Source: Vicugna pacos
Taxonomy: Eukaryota > Chordata > Mammalia > Artiodactyla > Camelidae
Length of the DNA stretch: 64,000 bases
Reading direction: 5' to 3'
Assembly (NCBI RefSeq): GCF_048564905.1
Contig: NW_027328721.1
Coordinates: forward strand, 37,282,870 to 37,346,869
Positions within the stretch are counted from its first letter, which is position 1. Every line of letters begins with the position of its first letter. The notes below the pieces were generated by a model. That model searched no databases. It had not been told where the DNA came from and saw only the letters and a program-made list of their open reading frames with translations. Both the position numbers and the translations under genes were made by a program. Positions 1 through 13,514 of the stretch are shown here, in pieces.

Positions 1-712
1 TATCCCAGTGTCAGAGGCTGCCTCCCCAAAGTCAGGGAAGATATTTCTCTGACTTCCCCGAACAGGGAACACCTGTGACTGAAGAGAGCTGCGTGGAGTT
101 GTCTCTCGAGCTCCCCCACGCACTGACAATGTTTCTGGAATCCTGAGCATGGGGAGGTTCCAACAACGGTCGGCAGCGCGTGGGTTCTAACGGAATTCCT
201 AAACTCGTCTCCCCTGAGGGTTTTCCTAATGTCTCTGTGCCAGGGAATGCTAGGGGTGATTGTAGGATATTCCAATGTCAGAGGCTGCCTCCCCAAGTTC
301 AGGGAAGGTATTTCTCAGACTTCCCCGAACAGGGAACACCTGTGACTGAAGAGAGCTGCGTGGAGTTGTCTCTCGAGCTCCCCCACGCACAGACAATGGT
401 TCCGGAATCCTGAGTGTTGGGAGGTTCCAGCAACGGTTGGCAGCGCGTGGGTTCTAACGGGATGCCTGAGCTCGTCTCCCCTGAGTGTTTTCCTTATATC
501 TCTGTGTCAGGGAATGCAAGGGGGTTTGCAGGAAATCCCAGTGACAGAGGCTGCCTCTCTGAGGTCAGGGAAGTTATTTCTCGGACTTCCCCGAGCAGGG
601 AACCCCTGTGACTGAAGAGAGCTGCGTGGAGTTGTCTCTCGAGCTCCCCCACTCAATGACAATGATTCCGGAATCCTGAGCGTGGGGAGGTTCCACCATC
701 GGTCGGCAGCGC

Positions 713-2850
713 GTGGGTTCAAACGGAATGCCTGTGCTCGTCTCCCCTGAGGGTTTTCCTCATGACTCTGTGCCAGGGAATTCTAGGGGTATTTGCAGGA
801 AATCCCAGTGACCGAGGCTGCCTCCCCAAGTTCAGGGAAGGTATTTCTCGGACTTCCCCGAAAAGGGAACACCTGTGACTGAAGAGAGCTGCGTGTAGTT
901 GTCTCTCGAGCTCCCCCACGCACTGACAATGGTTCCGGAATCCTGAGCGTGGGGAGGTTCCACCAAAGTTCGGCAGCGCTTGGGTTCTAATGGAATGCCT
1001 AAGTTCGTCTCCCCTGAGGGTTTTCCTAATGTCTCTGTGCCAGGGAATGCTAGGGGGTTTTGCAGGATATCCCACTGACAGAGGCTGCCTCCCCAAAGTC
1101 AGGGAAGGTATTTCTCGGACTTCCCCGAACAGGGAACACCTGTGACTGAAGAGATCTTTGTGGATTTGTCTCTCGAGCTCCCCCACGCACTGACAATGGT
1201 TCCGGAATCCTGAGCGTGGGGAGGTTCTACCAACGGTCGTCAGCGCGTGGGTTCTAACGGAAAGCCTAAGCTCGTCTCCCCTGAGGATTTTCCTAATGTA
1301 TCTGTGCCAGGGAATGCTTGGGGGGTTTGCAGGAAATCCCAGTGACAGAGGCTGCTTCCCAAGGTCAGGGAAGCTATTTCTCGGACTTCCGCGAACAGGG
1401 AACACCTGTGACTGAAGAGAGCTGCGTGGAGTTGTCTCTCGATCTCCCCCACGCACTGACAATGCTTCTGGAATCCTGAGCGTGGGGAGGTTCCACCAAC
1501 GGTCGGCAGCGCGTGGGTTCTAACGGAAAGCCTGAGCTCGTCTCCACTGAGGATTTTCCTAATGTCTCTGTGCCAGGGAATGCTGGGGGGTTTTCAGGCT
1601 ATCCCAGTGACCGAGGCTGCATCTCCAAGGTCAGGGAAGGTATTTCTCGGACTTCCCCGAACAGGGAACACCTGTGACTGAAGAGAGCTTCTTGGATTTA
1701 TCTCTCGAGCTTCCGAACGCACTGAAAGTGTTTCCGGAATACTGAGTGTGGGGAGGTTCCACCAACTTTCGTCAGCGCGTGGGTTCTAACGGAATGCCTA
1801 AGTTCGTCTCCCCTGAGGGTTTTCATAATATCTCTGTGCCAGGGAATGCTAGGGGGGTTTGCAGGATATCCCAGTGATAGAGGCTGCATCTCCAAGGTCA
1901 GGGAAGCTATTTCTCGGACTTCCCCGAACAGGGAACACCTGTGACTGAAGATAGCTGTGTGGAGATGTCTCTCGAGCTCCCCCACACACTGACAATGTTT
2001 CCGGAATCCTGAGCGTGGGGAGGTTCCACCAACGGTCAGCAGCGCGTGTGTTCTAACGGAATTCATGTGCTCGGCTCCCCTGAGTGTTTTCCTAATTTCT
2101 CTGTGCCAGGGAATGCTAGGGGTGTTTGCAGGAAATCCCAGTGACAAAGGCTGCCTCCCCAAGTTCAGGGAAGTTATTTCTCGGACTTCCCCGAGCAGGG
2201 AACCCCTGTGACTGAAGAGAGCTGCGTGGAGTTGTCTCTCGAGCTCCCCCACTCAATGACAATGATTCCGGAATCCTGAGCGTGGGGATGTTCCACCAAC
2301 GGTCGGCAGCGCGTGGGTTAAAACGGAATGCCTGTGCTCGTCTCCCCTGAGGATTTTCCTCATGACTCTGTGCCAGGGAATGCTAGGGGTATTTGCAGGA
2401 AATCCCAGTGAACGAGGCTGCCTCCCCAAGTTCAGGGAAGGTATTTCTCGGACTTCCCCGAAAAGGGAACACCTGTGACTGAAGAGAGCTGCGTAGAGTT
2501 GTCTCTCGAGTTCCCCCACGCACTGACAATGGTTCCGGAATCCTGAGCGTGGGGAGGTTCCACCAAAGTTCGGCAGCGCTTGGGTTCTAACGGAATGCCT
2601 AAGTTCGTCTCCCCTGAGGGTTTTCCTAATTTCTCTGTGCCAGGGAATGATAGGGGGTTTTGCAGGATATCCCACAGACAGAGGCTGCCTCCCCAAAGTC
2701 AGGGAAGGTATTTCTCGGACTTCCCCGAACAGGGAACACCTGTGACTGAAGAGAGCTTTGTGGATTTGTCTCTCGAGCTCCCCCACGCACGGACAATGGT
2801 TCCGGAATCCTGAGTGTGGGGAGGTTCCACCAACTTTCGTCAGCGCGTGG
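713..2850. repeat. Older six-monomer-offset duplication in the left zone
   Basis: The two monomers starting at 713 and 980 match those starting at 2,313 and 2,580 at an offset of 1,600 bp (six monomers less 2 bp). Shared rare states include CCTCATGACTCTGTGCC, AGGGGTATTTGCAGG, AAGTTCGGCAGCGCTTGGG and the TTTGTGGATTTGTCTC ending. The copies have since diverged at scattered bases, so this is older than the 5.9-kb duplication in the centre. Confidence 0.7.
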
Positions 2851-5245
2851 GTTCTAACGGAATGCTTAAGTTCGTCTCCCCTGAGGGTTTTCCTAATTCC
2901 TCTGTGCCAGGGATTGCTAGGGGGGTTTGCAGGATATCCCAGTGTCAGAGGCTGCCTCCCCAAGGTCAGGGAAGGTATTTCTCGGACTTCCCCGAACAGG
3001 AAACACCTGTGACTGAAGAGAGCTGCGTGGAGTTGTCTCTCGAGCTCCCCCACGCACTGACAATGGTTCCGGAATCCTGAGCGTGGGGAGGTTCTACCAA
3101 CGGACGTCAGCGCGTGGGTTCTAACGGAAAGCCTAAGCTCGTCTCCACTGAGGTTTTTCCTAATTTCTCTGTGCCAGGGTATGCTAGGGGGGTTTGCAGG
3201 GTATCCCAGTGTCAGAGGCTGCCTCCCCAAGGTCAGGGAAGTTATTTCTCGGACTTCCCCGAACAGGGAACACCTGTGACTGAAGAGAGCTGCGTGGAGT
3301 TGTCTCTCGAGCTCCCCCACGCACTGACAATGGTTCCGGAATCCTGAGCGTGGGGAGGTTCCACCAACGGTCGGCAGCGCGTGTGTTCTAACGGAAAGCC
3401 TAAGCTCGTCTCCCCTGAGGATTTTCCTAATGTATCTGTGCCAGGGAATGGTAGGGGGGTTTGCAGGAAATCCCAGTGACAGAGGCTGCTTCCCAAGGTC
3501 AGGGTAGGTATTTCTCGGACTTCCCCGAGCAGGCAACACCTGTGAATGAAGAGAGCTGCGTGGAGTTGTCTCTCAAGCTCCCCCACTCAATGACAATGGT
3601 TCCGGAATCCTGAGCTTGGGGAGGTTCCACCAACGGTCGACAGCGCTTTGGTTCTAAGGGAATGCCTGTGCTCGTTTCCCCTGAGGGTTTTCCTCATGTC
3701 TCTGTGCCAGGGAATGCTAGGGGGGGTCACAGGACATCCCAGTGACAGAGGCTGCCTCCCCAAGGTCAGTGAAATTATTTCTCGGTCTTCCCAGTGCAGG
3801 GGACACCTGTCACTGAAGAAAGCTGCGTGGAGTTGTCTCTCGAGCTCCCCCACCCAATGACAATGGTTCCGGAATCCTGAGCGTGGGGAGGTTCCACCAA
3901 CGTTCGGCAGCGCTTGGGTTCTAACGTAAAGCCTAAGCTCGTCTCCCCTGAGGATTTTCTTAATGTCTCTGTGACAGGGAATGCTAGGGGGGTTTGCAGG
4001 TTATCCCAGTGACAGAGGCTGCCTCCCCAAGTTCAGGGAAGCTATTTCTCGGACTTCCCCGAACAGGGAACACCTGTGAATGAAGAGAGCTGCGTGGAGT
4101 TGTCTCTCGAGCTCCCCCACGCACTGACAATGCTTCTGGAATACTGAGCGTGGGGAGGTTCCACCAACGGTCGGCAGCGCGTGTGTTTTAACGGAAAGCC
4201 TAAGCTCGTCTCCCCTGAGGATTTTCCTAATGTATCTGTGCCAGGGAATGCTAAGGGGGTTTGCAGGAAATCCCAGTGACAGAGGCTGCTTCCCAAGGTC
4301 AGGGAAGGTATTTCTCGGACTTCCCCGAGCAGGCAACACCTGTGAATGAAGAGAGCTGCGTGGAGTTGTCTCTCGAGCTCCCTCACGCAGTGACAATGTT
4401 TCTGGAATCCTGAGCGTGGGGAGGTTCCACCATCGTTCGGCAGCGCGTGGGTTCTAACGGAATGCCTAATTTCTAATCCCCTGAGGTTTTTCCTAATGTC
4501 TCTGTGCCAGGGAATGCTAGTGGGTTTTGCATGTATCCCACTGTCAGAGGCTGCCTCCTCAAGACAGGGAAGGTATTTCACGGACTTCCCCGAACAGGGA
4601 ACACCTGTGACTGAAGAGAGCTTCGTGGATTTATCTCTCGAGCTTCCCCACGCACTGACAATGGTTCCGGAATCCTGAGTGTGGGGAGGTTCCACCAACT
4701 TTCGTCAGCGCGTGGGTTCTAACGGAATGCATAAGTTCGTCTCCCCTGAGGGTTTTCCTCATATCTCTGTGCCAGGGAATGCTAGGGGTGATTGCAGGAT
4801 ATCCCAGTGTCAGTTACTGCCTCCCCAAGTTCAGGGAAGCTTTTTCTCGGACTTCCCCGAACAGGGAACACCTGTGACTGAAGATAGCTGTGTGGAGATG
4901 TCTCTCGAGCTCCCCCACGCACTGACAATGTTTCCGGAATCCTGAGCGTGGGGAGGTTCCACCAACGGTCGGCAGCGCGTGTCTTCTAACGGAATTCATG
5001 TGCTCGGCTCCCCTGAGTGTTTTCCTAATTTCTCTGTGCCAGGGAATGCTAGGGGTGTTTGCAGGAAATCCCAGTGACAGAGGCTGCCTCCCTGAGGTCA
5101 GGGAAGTTATTTCTCGGACTTCCCCGAGCAGGGAACCCCTGTGACTGAAGAGAGCTGCGTGGAGTTTTCTCTCGAGCTCCCCCACTCAATGACAATGATT
5201 CCGGAATCCTGAGCGTGGGGAGGTTCCACCAACGGTCGGCAGCGC
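1779..5245. repeat. Older 11-monomer-offset pair (1.78-2.31 kb and 4.71-5.25 kb)
   Basis: The monomers starting at 1,779 and 2,046 match those at 4,712 and 4,979 at an offset of 2,933 bp (11 monomers less 4 bp). Diagnostic shared states are AACTTTCGTCAGCGCG, GGAATTCATGTGCTCGGCTCC and GAAGATAGCTGTGTGGAGATG. The offset equals, apart from small indels, the 11-monomer spacing seen in the central zone, which may be coincidence. Confidence 0.65.
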
Positions 5246-8178
5246 GTGGGTTGAAACGGAATGCATGTGCTCGTCTCCCCTGAGGGTTTTCCACATTCTC
5301 TCTGCCAGGGAATGCTAGGGGGGATTGCAGGAAATCCCAGTGACAGAGACTGCATCCCCAAGGTCAGGGAAAGTATTTCTCAGACTTCCCCGGGCAGGGA
5401 ACACCTGTGAGTGAAGAGAGCTTCGTGGAGTTGTCTCTCGAGCTCCCACACGCACTGACAAAGTTTCCGGAATCCTGAGCGTGGGGAGGTTCTACCAACG
5501 GTCGTCAGCGCGTGGGTTCTAACGAAATGCCTAAGTTCGTCTCCCCTGAGGGTTTTCCTAATTTCTCTGTGCCAGGGAATGCTAGGGGGGTTTGCAGGAT
5601 ATCCCAGTGTAAGAGGCTGCCTCCCCAAGGTCAGGGAAGGTATTACTCCGACTTCCCCGAACAGGGAACACCTGTGACTGAAGAGAGCTGCATGGAGTTT
5701 TCTCTCGAGCTCCCCCACGCACTGACAATGTTTCCGGAATCCTGAGCGTGGGGAGGTTCCACCAACGGTCGGCAGCGCGTGGGTTCTAACGGAAAGCCTA
5801 AGCTCGTCTCCCCTGAGGGTTTTCCTAATGTCTCTGTGCCAGGGAATGCTAGGGTTGTTTGCAGGATATCCCAGTGACAGAGGCTGCCTCCCCAAGGTCA
5901 GGGAAGGTATTACACGGACTTCCCCGAACAGGGAACACCTGTGACTGAAGAGAGCTGCGTGGAGTTGTCTCTCGAGCTCCCCCACGCACTGAAAATTTTT
6001 CCGGAACCGTGAGCTTGGGGAGGTTCCATCAACGGTCGGCAGCGTGTTGGTTCTAACGGAATGCCTAAGCTCGTCTCCCCTGAGGGTTTTCCTAATGTCT
6101 ATGTGCCAGGGAATGCTAGGGGGGGTTGCAGGAAATCCCAGTGACAGAGACTGCCTACCCAAGATCAGGGAATGTATTTCTCGGACTTCCCCGAGCAGGG
6201 AACACCTGTGAGTGAAGAGAGCTTCGTGAAGCTGTCTCTCGATCTCCCCACGCACTGACAATGGTTCCGGAATCCTGAGCGTGGGAAGATTCCACCAACG
6301 GTCGGCAGCGCGTTGGTTCTAACGGAATTCCTGTGCTCGATCCCCTGAGGGTTTTCTTCATGTCCCTGTGCCAGAGAAAGCTAGGGGTGTTTGCAGGAAA
6401 TCCCAGTGACAGAGGCTGCCTCCCCAAAGTCAGGGAAGGTATTTCTCGGATTCCCCGAACAGGGAACACCTGTGACTGATGAGAGCTGCGTGGAGTTGTC
6501 TCTCGAGCTCCCCTACGCACTGACAATGGTTCCGGAATCCTGAGCGTGGTGAGGTTCCACCAACGGTCGGCAGCGCGTGGGTTCTAACGGAAAGACTAAG
6601 CTCGTCTCCCCTGAGGATTTTCCTAATTTCTCTTTGCCAGGGAATGCTAGGGGGGTTTGCAGGTTATCCCATTGACAGAGGCTGCCTCCCCAAGTTCAGG
6701 GAAGATATTTCTCGGACTTCCCCGAACAGGGAACACCTGTGACTGAAGAGAGCTGCGTGGAGTTGTCTCTCAGGCTCCCCCACCCACTGACGATGGTTCC
6801 GGAATCCTGAGCGTGGGGAGGTTCCACCATTGTTCGGCAGCGCGTGGGTTATAACGGAATGACTAATTTCGTATCCCCTGAGTGTTTTCCTATTGTCTCT
6901 GTGCCAGGGAATGCTAGGGGTGTTTGCAGGATATCCCAGTGACAGAGGCTGCCTCCCCAAGGTCAGGGAAGGTATTTCTCAGACTTCAACGTACAGGGAA
7001 CACCTGTGACTGAAGAGAGCTGCGTGGAGTTGTCTCTCGATCTCCCCCACGCACTGACAATGTTTCCGGAATCCTGAGCGTGGGGAGGTTCCACCAACGG
7101 TCGGCAGCGCGTGGGTTCTAACGGAAAGCCTAAGCTCGTCTCCCCTGAGGTTTTTCCTAATGTCTCTGTGCCAGGGAATGCTAGGGGGGTTTGCAGGATA
7201 TCCCAGTGTCAGAGGCTGCCTCCCCAAGGTAAGGGAAGGTATTTCTCGGACTTCCCCGAACAGGGAATACCTGTGACTGAAGAGAGCTGCGTGGAGTTGT
7301 CTCACGAGTTCCCCCACGCACTGACAATGTTTCCGGAATCCTGAGCGTGGGGAGGTTTCATCAACGGTCGGCAGCGTGTGGGTTCTAACGGAAAGCCTAA
7401 GCTCGTCACCCCTGAGATTTTCCCTAATGACTCTGTGCCAGGGAATGCCAGGGGGGTTTTCAGGATATCCCAGTGACAGAGGCTGCCTCTCCAAGGTCAG
7501 GGAAGTTATTTCTCGGACTTCCCCGAACAGGGAACACCTGTGACTGAAGAGAGCTGCGTGGAGTTGTCCCTCGAGCTCCCCCACGCACTGACAATGTTTC
7601 CGGAATCCTGAGCGTGGGGAGGTTCCACCAACGGTCGGCAGCGCGTGGATTCTAACGGAAAGGATAAGCTCGTCTCCCCTGAGGGTTTTCCTAATATCTC
7701 TGTGCCAGGGATTGCTAGGGGGGTTTGCAGGAAATACCAGTGACAGAGGCTGCTTCCCAAGGTCAGGGAAGGTATTTCTCGGACTTCCCCGACCAGGGAA
7801 CACCTGTGACTGAAGAGAGCTGCGAGGATTTGTCTCTCAAGCTCCCCCACTCAATGACAATGGTTCCGGAATCCTGAGCGTGGGGAGGTTCCACCATCGT
7901 TCGACAGCCCTTGGGTTCTAAGGGAATGCCTGTGCTCGTCTCCTCTGAGGGTTTTCCTCATGTCTCTGTGCCAGGGAATGCTAGGGGGGGGTCACAGGAT
8001 TTCCCAGTGACAGAGGCTTCTTCCCCAAGGTCAGTGAGATTATTTCACGGTCTTCCCAGGGCAGGGGACACCTGTGAGTGAAGAGAGCTTCGTGGAATTG
8101 TCTCTCGAGCTCCCCCACCCAATGACAATGTTTCAGGAATCCTGAGCGTGGGGAGGTTCCCCCAAATGTCGGCAGAGC
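3647..8178. repeat. GTCACAGG monomer subfamily (copies at 3,647 and 7,911)
   Basis: Two monomers, 3,647-3,913 and 7,911-8,178, share a distinctive set of states: GTTCTAAGGGAATGCCTGTG, AGGGGGGGTCACAGGA, GGTCAGTGA, TATTTC.CGGTCTTCCCAG and GCAGGGGACACCTGT. They are about 4.26 kb apart (16 monomers less a few bases). They differ from the main type at more positions than most copies, so they look like survivors of an older lineage. The coordinates span the pair and the ordinary monomers between them. Confidence 0.7.
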
Positions 8179-8977
8179 ATGGGTTCTAAGGGAATAAATG
8201 TGCTCGTCTCCCCTGAGGGTTTTCCTCATGTCTCTGTGCCAGGGAATGCTAGGGGTGGTTGCAGGAATTCCCAGTGACAGAGCCTGCCTCCCCAAGGTCA
8301 GGGAAGATATTTCTCGGTCTTCCCCGAACAGGGAACACCTGTGATTGAAGAGAGCTGCGTGGAGTTGTCTCTCGAGCTCCCCCACGCACAGACAATGTTT
8401 CCGGAATCCTGAGCGTGGCGACATTCCACCAACGGTCGGCAGCGCGTGGGTTCTAACGGAACGCATAAGCTCGTCTCTTCTGAGGTTTTTCCTAATGTCT
8501 CTGTGCCAGGGAATGCTAGGGGTGATTGCAGGATATCCCAGTGTCAGTTGCTGCCTCCCCAAGGTCAGGGAAGTTATTTCCCGGACTTCCCCGAACAGGG
8601 AACACCTGTGACTGAAGAGATGCTTGCAATTGTCTCTCGAGCTCCCCCACGCACTGACAATTGTTCCGGAATCCTGAGCGTGCGGAGATTCCACCAACGG
8701 TCGGCAGCGCGTGGGTTCTAACGGAATGCTTAAGCTCGTTTCCCCTGAGGGTTTTCCTAATGTCTCTTTGCCAGGGAATGCTAGGGGTGATTGCAGGATA
8801 TCCCACTGTCAGAGGCTGCCTCCCCAAGGTCAGGGTAGGTATTTCTCGGACTTCCCCGAACAGGGAACACCTGTGAATGAAGAGAGCTGCGTGGAGATGT
8901 CTCTCGAGCTCCCCCACGCACTGACAATGGTTCCGGAATCCTGAGCGTGTGGAGGATCCACCAACGGTCGGCAGCGC

Positions 8978-9778
8978 GTGGGTTCTAACGGAATGCATAA
9001 GCTCGCCTCCCCTGAGTGTTTTCCTAATATCTCTGTTCCAGGGAATGCTAGCGGTGATTGCAGGATATCCCAGTGTCAGAGGCTGACTCCCCAAGGTCAG
9101 GGAAGGTATTTCTCGGACTTCCACGTACAGGGAACACCTGTGACTGAAGAGAGCTGCGTGGAGTTGTCTCTCGAACTCCCGCAAGTACTGACAATGGTTC
9201 CGGAATCCTGAGCGTGGGGAGGTTCCACCAACGGTCGGCAGCGCGTGGGTTCTAACGGAATGCCTAAGCTCGACTCCCCTGAGGGTTTTCTTAATGTCTC
9301 TGTGCCAGGGAATGCTAGGGGTGATTGCAGGATATCCCAGTGTCAGAGGCTGCATCCCCAAGGTCAGGGAAGTTATTTCTCGGGCTTCCCCGAACAGGGA
9401 ACACCTGTGAATGAAGAGAGATGCGTGGAGTTGTCTCTCGAGCTCCCCCATGTACTGAAAATTGTTCCGGAATCCTGAGCGTGGGGAGCTTCCACCAACG
9501 GTCGGCAGCGTGTGGGTTCTAACGGAATGCCTAAGCTCGTCTCCCCTGAGGGTTTTCCTAATGTCTCTGTGCCAGGGAATCCTACGGGTGATTGCAGTAT
9601 ATCCCAGTGTCAGAGGCTGACTCCCCAAGTTCAGGGAAGGTATTTCACGGACTTCCCTGAACAGGGAACTCCTGTGACTGTAGAGAGCTTCGTGGAGATG
9701 TCTCTCGAGCTCCCCCACGCACTGACAATGGTTCCGGAATCCTGAGCGTGGGGAGGTTCCACCAACGGTCGGCAGCGT
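8978..9778. repeat. Three-monomer block shared with 31,135-31,935
   Basis: Three consecutive monomers (8,978, 9,245, 9,512) match 31,135, 31,402 and 31,669 in order, at an offset of 22,157 bp (83 monomers less 4 bp). Diagnostic states are the GGAATGCTAGCGG and CTTCCACGTACA pair in the first monomer, CTCGGGCTTCCCC with GAGAGATGCGTGG in the second, and GGGAATCCTACGGG with GTGACTGTAGAGAG in the third. Scattered single-base differences show it is older than the 5.9-kb duplication. Confidence 0.8.
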
Positions 9779-12713
9779 GTGGGTTCTAACGGAATGCCTA
9801 AGCTCGTCTCCCCTGGGGGTTTTCCTAATGCCTCTGTGCCAGGGAATTCTAGGGGTGATTGCAGGATATCCCAGTGTCAGAGCTGCCTCCCCAAGGTCAG
9901 CGAAGTTTTTTCTCTGACTTCCCCGAACAGGGAACACCTGTGACTGAAGAGAGCTGCGTGGAGTTGTCTCTCGAGCTCCCCCACGCACTGACAATGGTTC
10001 CGGAATCCTGAGCGTGGGGAGGTTCCACCAACGGTCGGCAGCGCGTGGGTTCTAACGGAATGCCTAAGCTCATCTCCCCTGAGGGTTTTCTTAATGTCTC
10101 TGTGTCAGGGAATGCTAGGGGTTATTGCAGGATATCCCAGTGTCAGAGGCTGCCTCCCCAAGGTCAGGGAAGATATTTCTCGGACTTCCCCGAACATGGA
10201 ACACCTGTGACTGAAGAGAGCTGCGTGGAGTTTTCTCTCGAGCTCCCCCACGCACTGACAATGATTTCGGAATCCTGAGGGTGGGGAGGTTCCACCAACG
10301 GTAGGCAGCGTGTGGGTTCTAACGGAATGCCTCAGCTCGTCTCCCCTGAGTGTTTTCCTAATGTCTCTGTGCCAGGGAATGCTAGGGGTGATTGCAGGAT
10401 ATCCCAGTGTCAGTTGCTGCCTCCCCAAGGTCAGGGAAGGTATTTCTCGGACTTCCTCGAACAGGGAACACCTGTGACTGAAGAGAGCTACTTGGAGTTG
10501 TCTCTCGAGCTCCCCCACGCACTGACAATTGTTCCGGAATCCTGAGGGTGGGGAGGTTCCACCAACGGTCGGCAGCGCATGGGTTCTAACGGAATGCTTA
10601 AGCTCGTCTCCCCTGAGTGTTTTCCTAATATCTCTTTGCCAGGGAATGCTAGGGGTGATTGCAAGATATCCCAGTGTCAGAGGCTGCCTCCCCAAGGTCA
10701 GGGAAGTTATTTCTCGGACTTCCCCGAACAGGGAACACCTGTGACTGAAGAGAGCTGCGTGAAGTTGTCTCTCGAGCTCCCCCACACACTGACAATGGTT
10801 CCGGAATCCTGAGCGTGTGGAGGTTCCACCAACGGTCGGCAGCGCGTGGGTTCTAACGGAATGCCTAAGCTCGTCTCCCCTGAGGGTTTTCCTAATGTCT
10901 CTGTGCCAGGGAATTCTATTGGTGATTGCAGGATATCCCAGTGTCAGAGGCTGCCTCACCAAGGTCAGGGAAGGTATTTCTCAGACTTCCCCGAACAGGG
11001 AACACCTGTGACTGAAGAGAGCTGCGTGGAGTTGTCTCTCGAGCTCCCCCACGCACTAACAATGTTTCCGGAATACTGAGCGTGGGGAGGTTCCACCAAA
11101 GGTCGGCAGCGCGTGGGTTCTAACGGAATGCCTAAGCTCGTCTTCCCTGAGGTTTTTCGTAATTTCACTGTGCCTGGGAATGCTAGGGGTGATTGCAGGA
11201 TATCCCAGTGTCAGAGGCTGCCTCCCCAAGGTCAGGGAATATATTTCTCCGACTTCCCCGAACAGGGAACACCTGTGACTGAAGAGAGCTGCGTGGATTT
11301 GTCTCTCGAGCTCCCCCACGTACTGACAATGATTCCGGAATCCTGAGCGTGGGAAGGTTCCACCAACGGTCGGCAGCGCGTGGGTTAAAACGGAATGCCT
11401 AAGCTCGTCTCCCCTGAGGGTTTTCCTAATGTCTCTGTGTCAGGGAATGCTAGGGGTGATACGAGGATATCCCAGTGTCAGAGTCTGCCTCCCCAAGGTA
11501 AGGGAAGATTTTTCTCGGACTTCCCCAAAAAGGGAACACCTGTGACTGAAGAGAGTTGCGTGGAGTTGTCTCTCGAGCTCCCCCACGCACTGACCATTGT
11601 TCCGGAATCCTGAGCGTGGGGAGGTTCCACCAACGGTCGGCAGCGCGTGGGATCGAACGGAATGCATAGGCTCGTCTCCCCTGAGTGTTTTCCTAATGTC
11701 TCTGTGCCAGGGAATGCTAGGGGTGATTGCAGGATATCCCAGTGTCAGAGGCTGCCTCCCCAAGGTCCGGGAAGTTATTTCTCAAACTTCCCCGAACAGG
11801 GAACACCTGTGACTGAAGAGAGCTGCCTGGAGTTTTCTCACGAGCTCCCCCACGCACTGACAATGGTTCCGGAATCCTGAGCGTGGTGAGGTTCAACCAA
11901 CGGTCGCAGCGCGTGGGTTCTAACGGAATGCCTAAGCTCGTCTCCCCTGAGGATTTTCCTAATGTCTCTGTGCCAGGGAATGCTAGGGGTGATTGCAGGA
12001 TATCCCAGTGTCAGAGGCTGCCTCCCCAAGGTAAGGGAAGATATTTCTCGGACTTCGCGGAACAGGGAACACCTGTGACTGAAGAGAGCTGCGTGGAGTT
12101 GTCTCTCGAGCTCCCCCACGCACTGACAATGTTTCCGGAATCCTGAGCGTGGGGAGGTTCCACCAACGGTCGGCAGCGCGTGGGTTCTAACGGAATACAT
12201 AAGCTCGTCTCCCGTGAGGGTTTTCCTAATATCTCCGTACCAGTTAATTCTAGCGGTGATTGCAGGATATCCCAGTGTCAGAGGCTGCCTCCCCAAGTTC
12301 AGGGAATTTATTTCTCGGACTTCCCCGAACAGGGAACACCTGTGACTGAAGAGATCTGCGTGGAGTTTTCTCTCGAGCTCCCCCACGCACTGACAATTTT
12401 TCCGGAATCCTGAGCGTGGGGAGGTTCCACCAACGGTCGACAGCGTGTGGGTTCTAACGGAATGCCTAAGCTCGTCTCCCCTGAGGGTTTTCCTAATGTC
12501 TCTGTGCCAGGGAATGCTAGGGGTGATTGCAGGATATCCCAGTGTCAGAGGCTGCCTCACCAATGTCAGGGAAAATATTTCTCGGACTTCTCCGAACATG
12601 GAACACCTGTGACTGAAGAGAGCTTCGTGGAGTTGTCTCTCGAGCTCCCCCACGCACTGACAATGGTTCCGGAATCCTGAGCGTGGGGAGGTTCCACCAA
12701 CGGTCGGCAGCGC
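9779..12713. repeat. 11-monomer block (types K, A-J)
   Basis: Eleven distinguishable monomers, called K,A,B,C,D,E,F,G,H,I,J here, start at 9,779, 10,045, 10,312, 10,579, 10,846, 11,113, 11,380, 11,647, ~11,913, 12,180 and 12,447. The same order recurs from 12,714 onwards at offsets 2,935-2,936 for K, A and B and 2,669 from E onward, because C and D are merged in the second copy. Markers: K has CCCCTGGGGGTTTTCC; E has GTTTTTCGTAATTTCACTG; F has GGGTTAAAACGG and CCCCAAAAAGGG; G has GGGATCGAACGG; H has the one-base-short CGGTCGCA; I has GTACCAGTTAATTCTAGCGG. The K copy at 9,779 is one base short in CAGAGCTGCC. Confidence 0.9.
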
Positions 12714-13514
12714 GTTCGTTCTAACGGAATGCCTAAGCTCGTCTCCCCTGGGGGTTTTCCTAATGCCTCTGTGCCAGGGAATTCTAGGGGTGATTGCAGG
12801 ATATCCCAGTGTCAGAGGCTGCCTCCCCAAGGTCAGCGAAGTTTTTTCTCTGACTTCCCCGAACAGGGAACACCTGTGACTGAAGAGAGCTGCGTGGAGT
12901 TGTCTCTCGAGCTCCCCCACGCACTGACAATGGTTCCGGAATCCTGAGCGTGGGGAGGTTCCACCAACGGTCGGCAGCGCGTGGGTTCTAACGGAATGCC
13001 TAAGCTCATCTCCCCTGAGGGTTTTCTTAATGTCTCTGTGTCAGGGAATGCTAGGGGTTATTGCAGGATATCCCAGTGTCAGAGGCTGCCTCCCCAAGGT
13101 CAGGGAAGATATTTCTCGGACTTCCCCGAACATGGAACACCTGTGACTGAAGAGAGCTGCGTGGAGTTTTCTCTCGAGCTCCCCCACGCACTGACAATGA
13201 TTTCGGAATCCTGAGGGTGGGGAGGTTCCACCAACGGTAGGCAGCGTGTGGGTTCTAACGGAATGCCTCAGCTCGTCTCCCCTGAGTGTTTTCCTAATGT
13301 CTCTGTGCCAGGGAATGCTAGGGGTGATTGCAGGATATCCCAGTGTCAGAGGCTGCCTCCCCAAGGTCAGGGAAGGTATTTCTCGGACTTCCTCGAACAG
13401 GGAACACCTGTGACTGAAGAGAGCTACTTGGAGTTGTCTCTCGAGCTCCCCCACGCACTGACAATTGTTCCGGAATCCTGAGGGTGGGGAGGTTCCAGCA
13501 ACGGTCGGCAGCGC

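Larger units (their letters stand above)
1..8430. repeat. Divergent left zone of the array
   Basis: About 31 monomers with more subfamily variety and more small indels than the centre: between 180 and 8,711 the array loses 13 bp net over 32 intervals. Many copies read AGGGGGGTTTGCAGGAAATCC and CAGTGACAGAGG where the centre reads AGGGGTGATTGCAGGATATCC and CAGTGTCAGAGG. Several share a one-base-short CTGCTTCCCAAGG. No neat multi-monomer period runs through the whole zone, although older pairwise duplications are visible. No gene or non-satellite sequence is present. Confidence 0.85.

Noticed and set aside
180-413. 77-codon open frames on the plus strand in almost every monomer
   Set aside because: They start mostly at GTG in the same monomer phase and end at the fixed TCCTGA stop; they are the satellite unit translated, with no start context, domain or independent support.
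8516-9994. Minus-strand repeat-protein genes of 400-560 codons
   Set aside because: All are the same 89-residue translation of the monomer, broken at random points by array mutations and overlapping duplicated copies; treated as a by-product of a stop-free consensus frame.
10312-10326. RNA polymerase III B-box (GGTTCnAnnCC) in GGGTTCTAACGG or GGGTTCAAACGG
   Set aside because: The terminal CC is GG in all copies read and no A-box lies at a suitable distance, so a tRNA- or SINE-derived origin is not supported.
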